From Clostridium saccharobutylicum DSM 13864 (GTDB lineage: Bacteria > Bacillota > Clostridia > Clostridiales > Clostridiaceae), in assembly GCF_000473995.1 (NCBI RefSeq), contig NC_022571.1:2883416-2947415 (forward strand): a stretch of DNA of 64,000 bases. The letters are read 5' to 3'. Under the pieces are notes generated by a model. It was not told the DNA's origin. It saw only the letters and a program-made list of their open reading frames with translations, and made no database searches. Of this stretch, positions 62,496 through 64,000 are shown one piece after another. A program made the translations under genes and the position numbers. The first letter of the stretch is position 1; every line of letters starts with the position of its first letter.

Positions 62496-63845
62496 ATGAA
62501 TAGTAAATATAATGATTTATTTGATGAATTAGTTAAATCATATTATGAAGGTAATTTTGATGAAACTCTTTCTAGTATTATGGTTTGTCATGAAAAATCT
62601 CCACAAGAAACTTTTGAAATTATTACTTCATTATGTGGTGTTAATATTAAATTTGATAATAACTATATATATAACATAAAAAAAGCAATAACAAATTACG
62701 CAGTCAATAAAAGAATAGTAAAAAAACTTGAAGACTGCTCAGCTAATTGTTCTAAAGATGGCAATGAAAAATTTAAGTGCGAAGCAGCATGCCCATTTAA
62801 TGCTATAAGTTACGATAGCAAAAAGAAAAATACATACATAGATTCTAATCTATGTGTTAATTGTGGTTTATGTGTAGACTCTTGCCCTAATGGACGTATT
62901 TTAGATAAAGTTGAATTTATTCCTGTTATGAATTTAATACATGATAGTAAAACAGTAATTGCCGCTGTTGCTCCTGCAATTGCCGGACAATTTGGAGATG
63001 ATGTAACTTTAGATATGTTAAGAGCTGCATTTATTAAATTAGGTTTCACTGATATGATAGAAGTAGCATTTGCTGCTGATATACTCTCAATTAAAGAAGC
63101 TGTTGAGTTTGATAAGCATGTAAATGGACCTAAAGATTTAATGATAACATCTTGTTGCTGTCCTATATGGGTTGGAATGCTTAAAAAGGTTTATACTGAG
63201 CTTGTTCCTGATCTTTCACCTTCTGTATCTCCTATGATTGCTGCTGGCCGTATTATTAAAAAGCTTAATAAAGATGCCAAAGTAGTATTTGTAGGGCCAT
63301 GTATTGCTAAAAAGGCAGAAGCTAAGGAAAAAGACATAGCTGGTGCTATAGATTTCGTATTAACTTTCCAAGAACTTGATGAAATATTTAAAGCTTTAAA
63401 CATTGAACCTAATAAAATGAAAGGTATTCCTTCAATCGAATATGCATCAAGAGGCGGTCGTTTATACGCTCGTAGTGGTGGTGTCTCAATTGCAATATCG
63501 GAAGTTATAGAAGAACTTTATCCAGAAAAATTCAAACATTTTAAATCAGCTCAAGTTTCTGACGTTAAAGATTGCAAGGAGATGTTAGAAAATGCATTGC
63601 AAGGAAAAATCGATGCTAATTTTATCGAAGGTATGGGATGTCCTGGTGGCTGTGTTGGCGGTCCAAAAAGAATTATTCCTACTGATAAAGGAAAAATTTG
63701 CGTTGATAATACTGCATATGATTCACCTATAAAAGTTCCTCTTCATAGCGATGTCCTTGATGATGTTTTAAATAATATCAATATAACTTCTTTAGAAGAT
63801 TTTAAAGATGAAGAAAAAGTTAGCATTCTAGAACGTACATTTTAA
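62496..63845 (+). CDS. [FeFe]-hydrogenase-like protein, compact form
   Basis: 449 residues. A helical N-terminal ~75 residues, a Cys cluster at ~81-100 and a C-V-N-C-G-L-C-V-D-S-C ferredoxin motif (~120-130), then the H-domain: L1 T-S-C-C-C-P-I-W (218-225), L2 V-G-P-C-I-A-K-K, L3 E-G-M-G-C-P-G-G-C-V-G-G. Canonical bifurcating and fermentative enzymes read TSCCPxW, MPCxxKK and E-x-M-A-C-x-G-G-C. The extra Cys in L1 and G-P-C in L2 point to the group C/D ('sensory' HydS-like) branch. All H-cluster Cys are present. AGGAGG precedes the ATG. No partner subunit genes in view. Confidence 0.85.
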   Translation: MNSKYNDLFDELVKSYYEGNFDETLSSIMVCHEKSPQETFEIITSLCGVNIKFDNNYIYNIKKAITNYAVNKRIVKKLEDCSANCSKDGNEKFKCEAACPFNAISYDSKKKNTYIDSNLCVNCGLCVDSCPNGRILDKVEFIPVMNLIHDSKTVIAAVAPAIAGQFGDDVTLDMLRAAFIKLGFTDMIEVAFAADILSIKEAVEFDKHVNGPKDLMITSCCCPIWVGMLKKVYTELVPDLSPSVSPMIAAGRIIKKLNKDAKVVFVGPCIAKKAEAKEKDIAGAIDFVLTFQELDEIFKALNIEPNKMKGIPSIEYASRGGRLYARSGGVSIAISEVIEELYPEKFKHFKSAQVSDVKDCKEMLENALQGKIDANFIEGMGCPGGCVGGPKRIIPTDKGKICVDNTAYDSPIKVPLHSDVLDDVLNNINITSLEDFKDEEKVSILERTF

Positions 63846-64000
63846 ATCAATTACTTTTTTAATAAATTAAATATAATTCTTTTATCTTTAATGTTTTTAA
63901 TAATTTTAAATTTTTTAAATTTAATATACCCAATTTTTATGATATACTTATAAAAAGCATAAGCAGACTTGATTTAAATCCAAATCAAATGAAATTAATT

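Overview
The window is AT-rich Firmicute DNA. Gene content points to Clostridium sensu stricto, probably a saccharolytic, solvent-forming relative: type III glutamine synthetase, an [FeFe]-hydrogenase-like protein, an SUV3-like helicase, a DUF342/FapA protein, a QueT transporter, a FeoB-associated Cys-rich peptide, choline-type cell-wall repeats, and strong AGGAGG ribosome sites before almost every start. I saw no rRNA, tRNA or CRISPR array.

Layout. 1-6.3 kb: EamA transporter, flavin reductase, stand-alone fabF, AraC regulator, a small two-repeat protein and a DUF4097 lipoprotein. 6.3-9.3 kb: glnN behind a roughly 320-nt leader with a clear attenuator. 9.4-10.9 kb: a complete IS256-family element with an 8-bp target duplication and an amber-interrupted transposase. 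11-16 kb: MFS exporter with its TetR regulator and two matching operators, an iron-sulfur-type flavoprotein, and a cytochrome-b5-like protein with 24-bp and 54-bp tandem repeats. 16-22.4 kb: PHP phosphatase, orphan histidine kinase, a phage-like lysozyme/holin pair and a secreted NlpC/P60 hydrolase. 22.8-37.9 kb: PRPP synthetase, SUV3-like helicase, FapA, Na/Pi transporter, soluble MCP, lipoprotein, pentapeptide protein, DUF815 ATPase, NCS2 permease and Nudix hydrolase. 38-40.4 kb: queT with a preQ1-like leader, and xpt with a guanine-type purine riboswitch. 40.6-49 kb: DinG-type exonuclease-helicase, several small Cys-rich proteins, topB and a YdjM-like membrane protein. 49.4-52 kb: feoA-feoB plus the Cys-rich Feo peptide, with a Fur-like promoter. 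52.2-58.3 kb: cell-wall-binding protein, MalT-like LuxR regulator, and divergent PanE-like and LysR genes. 58.6-62.2 kb: accessory genes (DUF2971, NADAR) and small proteins around a cold-shock gene. 62.5-63.8 kb: hydrogenase-like protein.

The most unusual feature is a set of short interspersed repeats. Family B (GGCACAT ends, AATAACAAGTCCA subterminal) has eight main copies. It sits repeatedly at the 3' ends of genes and supplies stop codons or C-terminal codons to four of them. Family A (ACTTATGTG ends) has one 239-bp copy that folds on itself, one 124-bp copy and three fragments. Family C has two ~104-bp near-identical copies. The glnN leader is the best regulatory candidate: a hexaloop hairpin with A1 and G4 overlaps the 5' arm of a perfect terminator, as in ANTAR antitermination targets.

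Functional links: purine salvage (xpt, NCS2 permease, prs), iron uptake (feoAB), nitrogen assimilation (glnN), envelope turnover (GH25, NlpC/P60, cell-wall-binding repeats) and drug export (MFS/TetR). Positions 1-106 and 63846-64000 hold no recognisable gene. Several genes below 60 codons are reported from direct translation of the gaps.
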